Shown in pieces: positions 1 through 5,860 of a DNA stretch of 7,390 nt. Under the pieces are notes generated by a model, which was not told the origin of the DNA, did not search any database, and was given only the letters and a program-made list of their open reading frames with translations. How positions within the stretch are numbered: the stretch's first letter is position 1; each line of letters starts with the position of its first letter. This DNA comes from Sphingopyxis sp. (GTDB lineage: Bacteria > Pseudomonadota > Alphaproteobacteria > Sphingomonadales > Sphingomonadaceae). The DNA lies in NCBI GenBank assembly GCA_013911715.1, contig JACEST010000097.1, forward strand, positions 1-7,390, read 5' to 3'. The translations under genes were made by a program, and so were the position numbers.

Positions 1-1572
1 GAATTCGGGATTCTCGGCGTGGCGTTCGGCATTGGCGGCGAGCAGGCCCAGCTGGCTCGCCAGATTTTTGACATCGTGCATGATGAAGGCGAAACGGCGG
101 TTGAATTCGTCGAACCGGCGCGCTTCCGACAATTCGGCCTGGCTTTGCATCTCGGCAATATGGCTGGCGGCGTGGCGTCCCGAAATACGCAGCACATCCA
201 AATCCTCCCAGTCGAGCGAACGCGATGCGAGCGGCCGGTGCAGCAGCGCGATCGCCACCATCCGGCCCATGTGCAGCAACGGCAACAACACCCAGATCCG
301 ATCATCGCCAATCAGCCACGGCGGCAGATCGATGTCGGCGGGCTGCTGCTGCGCGTAAATGTCGATGGCGTTGCCGTGCCGCAGCCGGTCAACATCGACG
401 ATATGGCCGGTTTCCTGCAGCACATAGGCGTCGCGCACCGGCACATGATTGTCGGGGTCAATCGTGGTTGGCCATTGCCAATGGTCGACCACGCGGTAAT
501 TGCCGTCGATATCGCTGGTCAGCAGCACCGCGCCGGGGCTGCCCGCCAGCTCGGCCAGCGCGCGGGCGATGCGGCGAAACGTCGGCTCGCTCGCCTGCGC
601 CTGGCCCGACAGCGTCGCCGTAAAGCGCATCCATTCGCTGCGATAATCATAGCGATGTTCAAAGAAATGTTTGGAGATGGTGACCGACAGCCACGCGCGC
701 GCCCGCGCCGACGCCAGCATCAACATCCCAAAGCCCAGCGCCAGGATCAGGAACGCGCCCTGTGCCAGATCGCCGTAATCGCCCCCGACCACCCGCGCGA
801 GCGCAGCCGTCAGCGCGATCAAGACCAGATAGACCGCCAGCGCAACCAGCGCGAGCGTGCGAAACGCAATCGCACGCGACAGGCGAATGCGCTCGCGTCC
901 CGTATCGATGGCAACCAGTATGAAGCTGGGCAGCACCATCAGGGCCACCAGCGGCTCCACCTGGATCAGCGCGGTGGGCGTGCTCGCCGACAGCCATCCC
1001 AAAAAGTGAATGTTGAGCCGATAGGCCCACAGCGCCGCCAACCCGCCCGCGACCACCAGCACCGCCTTGCGCAAACCGTCGCTGTGGTGGCGCGCAAAAT
1101 GTTCGACAAGCAACAGCCCTGCCGATGCCGTCAGCATATCGACAAAGTGCAGCCCGTTAGTCGACCATCCCGCCCCGATTGGCACGCCCGCGCGCGCGAT
1201 GTTCAGATAGGCGAGCCCCCCAAGCACTGTGGCGATCAGGTTGATCGTCACCAGCGTCACCAGCATCAGCCGGATCGAGCGTGACCACTGTCCGTTGCCG
1301 TCGCGCGTAAACGACGCGTGCAGCCAGACCAGAAAACCAAGGTTGCGCAGCGGATCAGCGATCAGCGCCGCCAAACTGCCAGGCCCGAAAACATACCAGG
1401 CGCCGCTCCACAGCGCCATGCCGGCAAGCAAAGCGACCAGCGCGCCGCGCGACGGCATCAGCTCGGTCACGCGCTGCGAGGGCCGAAACGCCAGCCACAG
1501 CGCAGCCGCGCCAAAGGCCAGCATCGCTAGCCACGCAAACAAGCCTCCCAGCGGGGCGAGCCATTCATCCAT
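1..1572 (-). CDS. prsK: PrsK-type sensor histidine kinase of the XrtA/PEP-CTERM system (3' end outside the window)
   Basis: This is the N-terminal 524 residues of a membrane sensor kinase that should phosphorylate the sigma-54 activator PrsR in XrtA/PEP-CTERM exopolysaccharide systems. Residues 1 to about 290 are hydrophobic, with eight or nine membrane segments. A short link containing HRYDYRSEWMRFTATLS (306-322), typical of PrsK, leads into a GAF-like region (about 320-470). The H-box FIMHDVKNL follows, with phosphoacceptor His499, then SQLGLLAANAERHAENPEF. The ATPase domain (N, G1 and G2 boxes) lies beyond position 1; family members run to roughly 680-700 residues. The ATG at 1572 is chosen because an in-frame TGA, the stop of the upstream gene, lies only five codons before it; a G-rich GGGGGGA sits 5 bases upstream as a weak ribosome site. 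The gene follows the glycosyltransferase by 15 bases, so co-transcription is likely. Family assignment is by recognition of the motifs and neighbour, not by a search. Confidence 0.9.
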   Translation of the reverse strand, partial: MDEWLAPLGGLFAWLAMLAFGAAALWLAFRPSQRVTELMPSRGALVALLAGMALWSGAWYVFGPGSLAALIADPLRNLGFLVWLHASFTRDGNGQWSRSIRLMLVTLVTINLIATVLGGLAYLNIARAGVPIGAGWSTNGLHFVDMLTASAGLLLVEHFARHHSDGLRKAVLVVAGGLAALWAYRLNIHFLGWLSASTPTALIQVEPLVALMVLPSFILVAIDTGRERIRLSRAIAFRTLALVALAVYLVLIALTAALARVVGGDYGDLAQGAFLILALGFGMLMLASARARAWLSVTISKHFFEHRYDYRSEWMRFTATLSGQAQASEPTFRRIARALAELAGSPGAVLLTSDIDGNYRVVDHWQWPTTIDPDNHVPVRDAYVLQETGHIVDVDRLRHGNAIDIYAQQQPADIDLPPWLIGDDRIWVLLPLLHMGRMVAIALLHRPLASRSLDWEDLDVLRISGRHAASHIAEMQSQAELSEARRFDEFNRRFAFIMHDVKNLASQLGLLAANAERHAENPEF

Positions 1573-1587
1573 GCGCGTCCCCCCGCA

Positions 1588-2976
1588 TCACCGCGCCCCC
1601 GCCGGCCACAAAACCACCCGCACCGTCTGGAGCAGGATCAACAGGTCGAGGAAGGGCGAATAATTTTTGGCGTAATACAGGTCATATTCCAGCTTGACCC
1701 GCGCATCCTCCACCGATGCGCCATAGGGGTAATTAATCTGCGCCCAGCCGGTCAGCCCTGGCTTCACCATATGGCGTTCGGCATAAAAGGGCATTTGCTG
1801 TTCGAGATCAGCGACAAAGCTCGGCCGTTCGGGGCGCGGGCCGACAAAGCTCATCGCGCCCTTGAGCACGCACCAGCATTGCGGCAGCTCGTCGATCCGC
1901 AGCTTGCGGATTATCCGTCCGACGCGGGTGATGCGCGGGTCATTGGCCTGGGCCCATACTGCCTGCCCCGCTGCTTCGGCGTCTGTGCGCATCGAGCGCA
2001 GCTTCCAAATGTCATAGGGCTCGCCATAGAGCCCGACACGCGGCTGGCGATACAGCACGGGCCCGCGGCTATCGAGCTTGATCGCGATGGCGGCGATGAT
2101 GACGAGCGGCAGCGAGAGGATCAGCACCGTCAGGCTGGCAACAATGTCGAATACGCGCTTGCTCACGCGCGCCACGCGCTGCCCCGCCGAAAAACCGTCG
2201 GAAAAAATCAGCACGCTGGGGTTGGTGGTGGCAAGGTCGACGCGCCCCGTCTCGCGTTCCAGAAAGCTTGCCATGTCGTTGACATGCACGCCCGTGGTCT
2301 TGATGCGCAGCAAGTCGGACAGCGGCAGTGCGTTGCGCCGCTCCTCGAGCGCCAGCACTACTTCGCCCGCGCCCAAGCCGGTCACATACTCGGACAGATT
2401 GTCGATGTCGCCGCGCCGCACCGCGCCTGGCAAATCGGGCGTCTGGTCGGTCATCGCAACATAGCCGACGACGGAAAAGCCCGCGCCGGGCTTTCCCGCC
2501 ATTTCGCCAATCCGCGCCGCGCGGCGGCCTGCGCCCAGCACCAGAATCCGGCGGCGAAACTTGTCCGTGCCCACCAGATTGACAAGCAGCAGCCGGATCA
2601 GCACCAGCGCCGCAATCGCTACAATCATCGCGTAAATGCTGTTCGCGCGCCACAGCGTCAGTGCGGGCAACAAAAAGCGCACCAGCGACAGGAAAATCAC
2701 GCCGAGTGACACCCCCGCAAGCAGCCGCGCCACGCCAAAGCGCATCGAACGCAGCGCTTCATTACCGTAAAAGCCCGTCGCCATCATGCCGAGCTGGAGC
2801 GTCACCGAAAAGGTCAGCAGCGGCCAGAAGCGCCCCCCCGGCGATCCCGCCGCAATGCCGATCTGGTGCGCATAGAGCCGCCAGCCTGCCTCCGCCGCGA
2901 GCAACAGCGTGGCAAATTCGACCAGCCACAGCGCGATCACCGCATGCGGGACATAATGTTTGAACAGCCTGAACAT
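1588..2976 (-). CDS. XrtA/PEP-CTERM system sugar-phosphate transferase (TIGR03013 type)
   Basis: This 462-residue inner-membrane enzyme should transfer a sugar phosphate from a nucleotide sugar to undecaprenyl phosphate, starting an exopolysaccharide repeat unit. The N-terminus (MFRLFKHYVP) is typical of the TIGR03013 subfamily. About four or five membrane segments span residues 11-135. A Rossmann-like domain starts at RILVLGAGRRAARIGEM (143-159). The bacterial sugar transferase domain runs from SKRVFDIVAS (272) to the end: a membrane hairpin (about 277-300), GPVLYRQPRVG (305-315), WKLRSMR (324-330), the Asp362-Glu363 pair in RIDELPQ, SFVGPRPERP (376-385) and KPGLTGWAQIN (405-415). The length is normal and complete. 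The ATG at 2976 is the only sensible start: an in-frame TGA lies eight codons upstream, and AAGGA precedes the ATG at a rather long 14-base spacing. Odd residues: A374 replaces the usual acidic residue in KGDMS/KGEMS, and Cys367 and Cys369 flank Trp368. It is first in the run with prsK. Confidence 0.93.
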   Translation of the reverse strand: MFRLFKHYVPHAVIALWLVEFATLLLAAEAGWRLYAHQIGIAAGSPGGRFWPLLTFSVTLQLGMMATGFYGNEALRSMRFGVARLLAGVSLGVIFLSLVRFLLPALTLWRANSIYAMIVAIAALVLIRLLLVNLVGTDKFRRRILVLGAGRRAARIGEMAGKPGAGFSVVGYVAMTDQTPDLPGAVRRGDIDNLSEYVTGLGAGEVVLALEERRNALPLSDLLRIKTTGVHVNDMASFLERETGRVDLATTNPSVLIFSDGFSAGQRVARVSKRVFDIVASLTVLILSLPLVIIAAIAIKLDSRGPVLYRQPRVGLYGEPYDIWKLRSMRTDAEAAGQAVWAQANDPRITRVGRIIRKLRIDELPQCWCVLKGAMSFVGPRPERPSFVADLEQQMPFYAERHMVKPGLTGWAQINYPYGASVEDARVKLEYDLYYAKNYSPFLDLLILLQTVRVVLWPAGAR

Positions 2977-3025
2977 GGTCGCGGGCGATTTCCTTCACGC
3001 TCGCTTTACAGGCCACTTATTGAGT

Positions 3026-3046
3026 GTCGGTTAATCTTACACCGAC
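3026..3046. repeat. Inverted repeat upstream of the exopolysaccharide operon
   Basis: GTCGGT (3026-3031) and its reverse complement ACCGAC (3041-3046) are separated by 9 bases. The repeat lies in the divergent control region, 50 bases upstream of the glycosyltransferase start and close to where a transcript from the sigma-54-like site would begin. It could be an operator or a small leader hairpin. Six-base arms in GC-rich DNA can occur by chance, so the call is modest. Confidence 0.3.
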
Positions 3047-3048
3047 GG

Positions 3049-3064
3049 GGAATCCTCGCGCCAA
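3049..3064 (-). promoter_or_regulatory. Possible sigma-54 promoter for the glycosyltransferase-prsK operon
   Basis: On the minus strand the sequence reads TTGGCGCG-AGGA-TTCC, against the sigma-54 consensus TTGGCACG-N4-TTGC. The -24 GG is present and the spacing of 10 bases to the -12 pair is exact. The -12 element is CC instead of GC, a change at a highly conserved base. The predicted start would be near 3037, giving a leader of about 60 bases. The match is interesting because PrsR, the partner of PrsK, belongs to the sigma-54 activator family. With one key mismatch this remains a candidate only. Confidence 0.3.
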
Positions 3065-3140
3065 TTGTCGATACATTTTACATTCACACGCGCCGGGCAT
3101 ATCTTTGGCCCATGCCAGTTCGGCCACCGGGAGACACGCC

Positions 3141-3929
3141 ATGAAAACCGCCATCGCCACCATCGCCACCGCCGCCATACTCGCCGTCGCCCCGCCCGCC
3201 GCCGCGCAGCGCGAGGACAAGGTTTTGGGCGTCGGCGGCATTTTTGGCTGCTCGGCGGGCGGCGACAAACAGGAAATCGGCGCGGTCGCGGGTGGCCTGC
3301 TCGGCGGCTTTCTGGGCAACCGCATCGCCGGGCGCGGCAACCGTATCCTCGGCACCGTGCTCGGCGGTGCGCTGGGCGCAGCGGCGGGCTCGGCCGTCGG
3401 CTGCAAGCTGCAAAAGAATGACCGTGAAAAGGCCGAACGTGCGGTGCAGGACGCCGTGCTGACCGGCAATGATCAAAGCTGGTCCAACCCTGAAACCGGC
3501 GCATCGGGCATAGTCGAGGTCGAGGGGGTCGCGAGCGGTGCCGAGCTCGCCGATGTCCAATTCGGCAATGGTATCGATCCGGTCGATCGTTTCAGCAGCG
3601 TCGGTGCCGCCTATGTCGCCACCGGCAACGTCAATGTGCGCCAGGCACCGTCAACCACCGCGCCCGTACGCGCCCGCCTCGCCATGGGCCAGCGCGTCTG
3701 GATCCCCGCGCAGGTCACCGGCCAGCAATGGTATCTGGTCAGCGATGGCGGCGTCGCCCAGGGCTATGTCAGCGCCCCGCTGATGAAACGCGCGGTCGCC
3801 GCCCAAATGGCCGCGAACAACTGCCGCGTGGTGACGCAAACGATCAACGTTCCCGGTCAGGGCGAGCAAAGCGAAAAAATGCAGGCGTGCAAGGGGAGTG
3901 ACGGCAATTGGTCAATGACGCGGGTTTGA
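3141..3929 (+). CDS. Secreted glycine-zipper and SH3-domain envelope protein
   Basis: A 262-residue exported protein, probably an envelope or outer-membrane-associated structural protein. Residues 1-22 form a classical signal peptide (MKTAIATIATAAILAVAPPA followed by AAQ), with cleavage likely after AAA or AAAQ. A glycine zipper spans about 47-87, with repeated GxxxG spacing (AGGLLGGFLG, LGGALGAAAGSAVG), as in 17-kDa surface-antigen-like proteins. A bacterial SH3 domain covers about 157-214 (VNVRQAPSTTAPVRARL, then QQWYLV and GYVSAPLM). The tail, NNCRVVTQTI to ACKGSDGNWSM (227-259), resembles the two-cysteine C-terminal module of surface antigens. Two more cysteines (37 and 88) flank the zipper. 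The ATG at 3141 is preferred over the in-frame ATG at 3024 because it gives an intact signal peptide and has GGGAG 7-8 bases upstream. It is transcribed away from the exopolysaccharide genes. The exact function is unknown; binding to peptidoglycan via SH3 is only an inference. Confidence 0.88.
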   Translation: MKTAIATIATAAILAVAPPAAAQREDKVLGVGGIFGCSAGGDKQEIGAVAGGLLGGFLGNRIAGRGNRILGTVLGGALGAAAGSAVGCKLQKNDREKAERAVQDAVLTGNDQSWSNPETGASGIVEVEGVASGAELADVQFGNGIDPVDRFSSVGAAYVATGNVNVRQAPSTTAPVRARLAMGQRVWIPAQVTGQQWYLVSDGGVAQGYVSAPLMKRAVAAQMAANNCRVVTQTINVPGQGEQSEKMQACKGSDGNWSMTRV

Positions 3930-3941
3930 CCCAACAAGCGC

Positions 3942-3967
3942 CGGGGACATGCTCTTGAGTGTCCCCG
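3942..3967. terminator. Hairpin between convergent genes, possible bidirectional terminator
   Basis: CGGGGACA (3942-3949) pairs perfectly with TGTCCCCG (3960-3967) across a 10-base loop. It lies 12 bases after the stop of the SH3-domain gene and 14 bases beyond the stop of the oppositely oriented 95-residue gene, which is where a shared terminator would sit. Neither strand has a proper T run after the stem, so efficient intrinsic termination is doubtful. A repeat-type palindrome or transcript-stabilising hairpin is the alternative. Confidence 0.45.
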
Positions 3968-3981
3968 CGTTGCCGTAATCT

Positions 3982-4269
3982 CTAAAACACGGCTCGATCC
4001 AACGGTTCTATTTTTCTTTCAACCAGCGCCTCTTCATATTGATCAAGGGCAAAGGTGGAAAGTGGGCGCACCCCGAACTGCAGCATAAATGTTCGCTGCT
4101 CGCGAAGTGTCTGAACCCAATCCTCATCGGGACACCCGTCGTCTTTTAGACGATTACCGGCAAAATCCGACATGCAATGCCAACAGTAGCGCAGTGCCCG
4201 CCACCGCTTCTCAAGTTGATAGTTACGGTACAGCAAATATGCGATGACTGCCAAAGCAACCCATACCAT
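3982..4269 (-). CDS. Unrecognised 95-residue membrane-anchored protein
   Basis: I do not recognise this family. The protein begins with one hydrophobic segment (VWVALAVIAYLLY, residues 2-14), followed by positive residues (RNYQLEKRWR), so it is predicted to sit in the inner membrane with the rest in the cytoplasm. The soluble part has a CWHC motif (Cys29, His31, Cys32), a third cysteine (Cys46) in DGCPDED and an acidic, helix-prone C-terminal half. A CxxC with a nearby His and Cys could bind metal or be redox active, but one short motif is weak evidence. The start is convincing: GGAGG lies 9 bases upstream of the ATG at 4269. It has its own leader and a possible promoter, and its codons are less GC-biased than those of its neighbours, hinting at later arrival. 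It stands downstream of the acyl-CoA regulator on the same strand, 108 bases away. Confidence 0.7.
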   Translation of the reverse strand: MVWVALAVIAYLLYRNYQLEKRWRALRYCWHCMSDFAGNRLKDDGCPDEDWVQTLREQRTFMLQFGVRPLSTFALDQYEEALVERKIEPLDRAVF

Positions 4270-4300
4270 TTGAATCCCCCTCCACGCGTCCTATACCCGT

Positions 4301-4330
4301 GTTACATTTCTTCATGCCCAAATTTTTCAA
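4301..4330 (-). promoter_or_regulatory. Possible sigma-70 promoter of the 95-residue gene
   Basis: On the minus strand TTGAAA (4330-4325) and TGTAAC (4306-4301) are separated by 18 bases, five and four of six matching the consensus boxes. A start near 4294 would give a leader of about 25 bases that includes the strong GGAGG site. The stretch is AT-rich compared with its surroundings, so chance matches are more likely than usual. Confidence 0.33.
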
Positions 4331-4377
4331 GCCTGCAAAGCGGGCAGATGGAATACCGTGCGCCCTTGGTATGTCCC

Positions 4378-5766
4378 CTACCCCGCAAAATTAAACGGCG
4401 ACCGCCCGCGTTCGCGATCGCTAAACTGCAACGGCCGTCCAATCGGCGGCGCCGAACGTTGCGGGCAGTTCGTCCGCGTACACTTCCGGCACCCCAGGCC
4501 GATCGGCGTCGCGGGGGCGCGGAGCATGTCCAGCCCGCGTGCCGCCGCAATCGGTGCGGCGAGTTTGGCGTCCACCCCGATCACCACCGCGAAGCGCGCG
4601 GGCGTGCCGCCGCCGCTTGCGCCCACCGCCGCCACCGCGCGCGCCTGGGTGTACCAGCGGGTGCCGTCTTCCAGTTCGACCAGTTCGGACACCACCTCGC
4701 CCGCGCGCGCAAAGGCTTCGTGCACGCTCCACAGAGGGCAGCGCGCGTCGCCATCGACCAAGGGCGACTGGCTGGCACCGGTATAGCGTTTGCTCGCCTG
4801 CCCCGCGCGGTCGATGCGCAGCATGAAAAAGGGCAGCCCGCGCGCGCCGACGCGTTGCAGCGTCGTCAGCCGGTGCGCAACCTGTTCAAAACCTGCGCCA
4901 AAGCGCCGCTGGAGCAGCAGCAAGTCATAGCCCGTGCCTTCGCACGCGCGCAGGAACCGACCATAGGGCATCATCAGCGCGGCGGCGAAATAATTGACGA
5001 GGTGGCGGCGGAACAAGCGCTCCGCCGCCGGATCGCCAAGCCGAGCCCCGGCGACCAGCGCGTCGATCGCGCTGGCCTGCTCGGACTGGGCAAGCACAGC
5101 TGCAGCTTGAAACGTGCGCGAGGCCGGGCGCAGCAATTCGGACAGCACCAACTGGCGCGAATGATAATCGAGGAAGCGCAGCCGGTCGGGCATTACCTCG
5201 GCGGGCATGATGCGGATGCCGAGCTGGTGCCGATTCCGCAGCCGCTCGCTGATCTGGGCATAAAGATCGCTGCCCGCCAGCCGCAGTTCGTCGGCCAGTG
5301 CCTCGGCCGCAGCGTCGAGGTCGGCATAATGGTTGCGCCATTGTTCGATCGCCAGCCGGACGGCGCGGATCTCGGGCGCCTCGGCGCCCTGCGCAGCACT
5401 GCCCTCGCCGCCCTTGGCGTCATAAAGCCGCGCAAAGGCCGCGGCGGTCATAGGGGATGTTGCCAGCCAATCCTCGATATCCTGCGGCTGGATGTCGAGG
5501 TCGGCGAAGATCGCATCGCTTATTCGCCGCCGCAACCCCGCAGCCCCACCCGCGACCGCGCCCTCGGTCAGTTGCGCGAGTTCGAACCCGAACCGCTCGG
5601 CGAGCCGCACCAGCACCGGCGCGGTGAGCGGGCGCTGGCCATGCTCGATCAGGTTGAGGTAGCTCGGCGAAATGTCGAGCGCCTCGGCCATGGCGGCCTG
5701 GGTGAGCCCCGCCGCGCGCCGCGCCTTGCGCACCGCCGCCCCTGCAAAAACCCGTTGCTCGGCCAT
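4378..5766 (-). CDS. Short-chain fatty acyl-CoA regulator (ScfR/RamB family, HTH-XRE)
   Basis: A 462-residue cytoplasmic transcription regulator. Residues 9-66 form an XRE-type helix-turn-helix (VRKARRAAGLTQAAMAEALD, then SYLNLIEHGQRPLT). The middle, about 190-310, corresponds to the ImmA/IrrE-like domain (NYFAAALMMPYGRFL, 258-272) but has no HExxH, so it cannot be a zinc protease of that type. The C-terminal part (about 310-446) is the DUF2083-like region (LPFFMLRIDRAGQASKRY, CPLWSVHEAF) and ends with CRKCTRTNCPQR (Cys426, Cys429, Cys434) and PPIGRPL, a family signature. Known relatives are RamB of actinobacteria and RamB and PccR of Rhodobacter, which control acetate, glyoxylate-bypass or propionyl-CoA genes in response to acyl-CoA status. 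Its divergent arrangement with isocitrate lyase fits that role closely; aceA is the likely target, and self-control is plausible. The ATG at 5766 gives the family N-terminus; its ribosome site (AGAAAG) is weak. Confidence 0.9.
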   Translation of the reverse strand: MAEQRVFAGAAVRKARRAAGLTQAAMAEALDISPSYLNLIEHGQRPLTAPVLVRLAERFGFELAQLTEGAVAGGAAGLRRRISDAIFADLDIQPQDIEDWLATSPMTAAAFARLYDAKGGEGSAAQGAEAPEIRAVRLAIEQWRNHYADLDAAAEALADELRLAGSDLYAQISERLRNRHQLGIRIMPAEVMPDRLRFLDYHSRQLVLSELLRPASRTFQAAAVLAQSEQASAIDALVAGARLGDPAAERLFRRHLVNYFAAALMMPYGRFLRACEGTGYDLLLLQRRFGAGFEQVAHRLTTLQRVGARGLPFFMLRIDRAGQASKRYTGASQSPLVDGDARCPLWSVHEAFARAGEVVSELVELEDGTRWYTQARAVAAVGASGGGTPARFAVVIGVDAKLAAPIAAARGLDMLRAPATPIGLGCRKCTRTNCPQRSAPPIGRPLQFSDRERGRSPFNFAG

Positions 5767-5767
5767 T

Positions 5768-5783
5768 TGTAACTTTCTTTACA
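5768..5783. promoter_or_regulatory. Palindrome TGTAA-N6-TTACA touching the regulator start codon
   Basis: TGTAA (5768-5772) and TTACA (5779-5783) form a perfect inverted repeat with a 6-base spacer, ending one base from the ATG of the ScfR-type regulator and covering its weak ribosome site. A dimeric HTH protein bound here would block translation-leader synthesis, so it is a candidate self-control operator. A second role as a short RNA hairpin is possible but the stem is weak. Confidence 0.4.
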
Positions 5784-5795
5784 TCATTACCGACG

Positions 5796-5824
5796 AGTAT
5801 GCACGGTATGGGCCATATTCACAA
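5796..5824 (-). promoter_or_regulatory. Sigma-70-like promoter of the ScfR-type regulator
   Basis: On the minus strand TTGTGA (5824-5819) and CATACT (5801-5796) are spaced by the ideal 17 bases; each box matches four of six consensus positions. Transcription would start near 5789, leaving a leader of about 22 bases that includes the TGTAA palindrome. It sits immediately beside the TTATnnnCAAAG repeats, so both divergent genes could be controlled from the same protein-DNA complex. Confidence 0.45.
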
Positions 5825-5827
5825 GAA

Positions 5828-5860
5828 TTATTGACAAAGCTTTTCCGTTTATGCGCAAAG
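5828..5860 (+). promoter_or_regulatory. Two TTATnnnCAAAG boxes, 21 bases apart: candidate operator for aceA
   Basis: TTATTGACAAAG (5828-5839) and TTATGCGCAAAG (5849-5860) agree at nine of twelve positions and start exactly 21 bases apart, two helical turns, so a protein would contact both from one face. The first box contains TTGACA (5831-5836), a perfect -35 hexamer facing aceA, but no good -10 is found 16-18 bases on, which suggests an activator-dependent promoter or one that is repressed by occlusion. The reverse complement, CTTTG, recalls the CTTTGCAAA-like sites described for RamB relatives (from memory). A weaker third copy (ATATTCACAAGA, 5815-5826) precedes them. Confidence 0.45.

Larger units (their letters stand above)
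3943..4378. other. Low-GC segment framed by an 8-base inverted repeat
   Basis: GGGGACAT (3943-3950) and ATGTCCCC (4371-4378) are exact reverse complements and frame a stretch of distinctly different composition. By hand count positions 3961-4380 are about 51% GC, while sampled lines in the flanking genes (3301-3360 and 5341-5400) are about 72%. The segment holds just the 95-residue gene and its leader. The right copy ends on the first base of the regulator's stop codon triplet (4378-4380). No transposase and no clear target duplication is visible. It may be an acquired cassette, or just a poorly constrained intergenic gene with a coincidental repeat. Confidence 0.35.

Noticed and set aside
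1..6. EcoRI site at the very start of the window
   Set aside because: It lies inside the prsK reading frame (encoding EF) and the frame reads normally to the edge; nothing suggests a cloning junction.
19..1284. Long plus-strand open frame of 421 codons
   Set aside because: It is antisense to prsK, rich in Gln, Arg and His as expected of a shadow frame in GC-rich DNA, and has no recognisable domain; the minus-strand frame carries the clear PrsK motifs.
1771..2709. Plus-strand open frame of 312 codons
   Set aside because: Antisense shadow of the sugar transferase, with no ribosome site or domain.
3024..3140. Earlier in-frame ATG at 3024 for the SH3-domain protein, adding 39 residues
   Set aside because: The extension places polar residues before the signal peptide, has no convincing ribosome site and would overlap the control region; the ATG at 3141 gives a proper signal peptide with a GGGAG site.
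4331..4345. Small stem GCCTGC-AAA-GCGGGC as a terminator of the regulator gene
   Set aside because: On the transcribed minus strand one pair becomes a C-A mismatch, the loop is only three bases and the T run does not follow directly.
4177..5772. Long plus-strand open frame of 531 codons
   Set aside because: It runs antisense to the ScfR-type regulator and across the 95-residue gene, has low-complexity Arg/Gln/His composition and no motif; the minus-strand genes explain the region.
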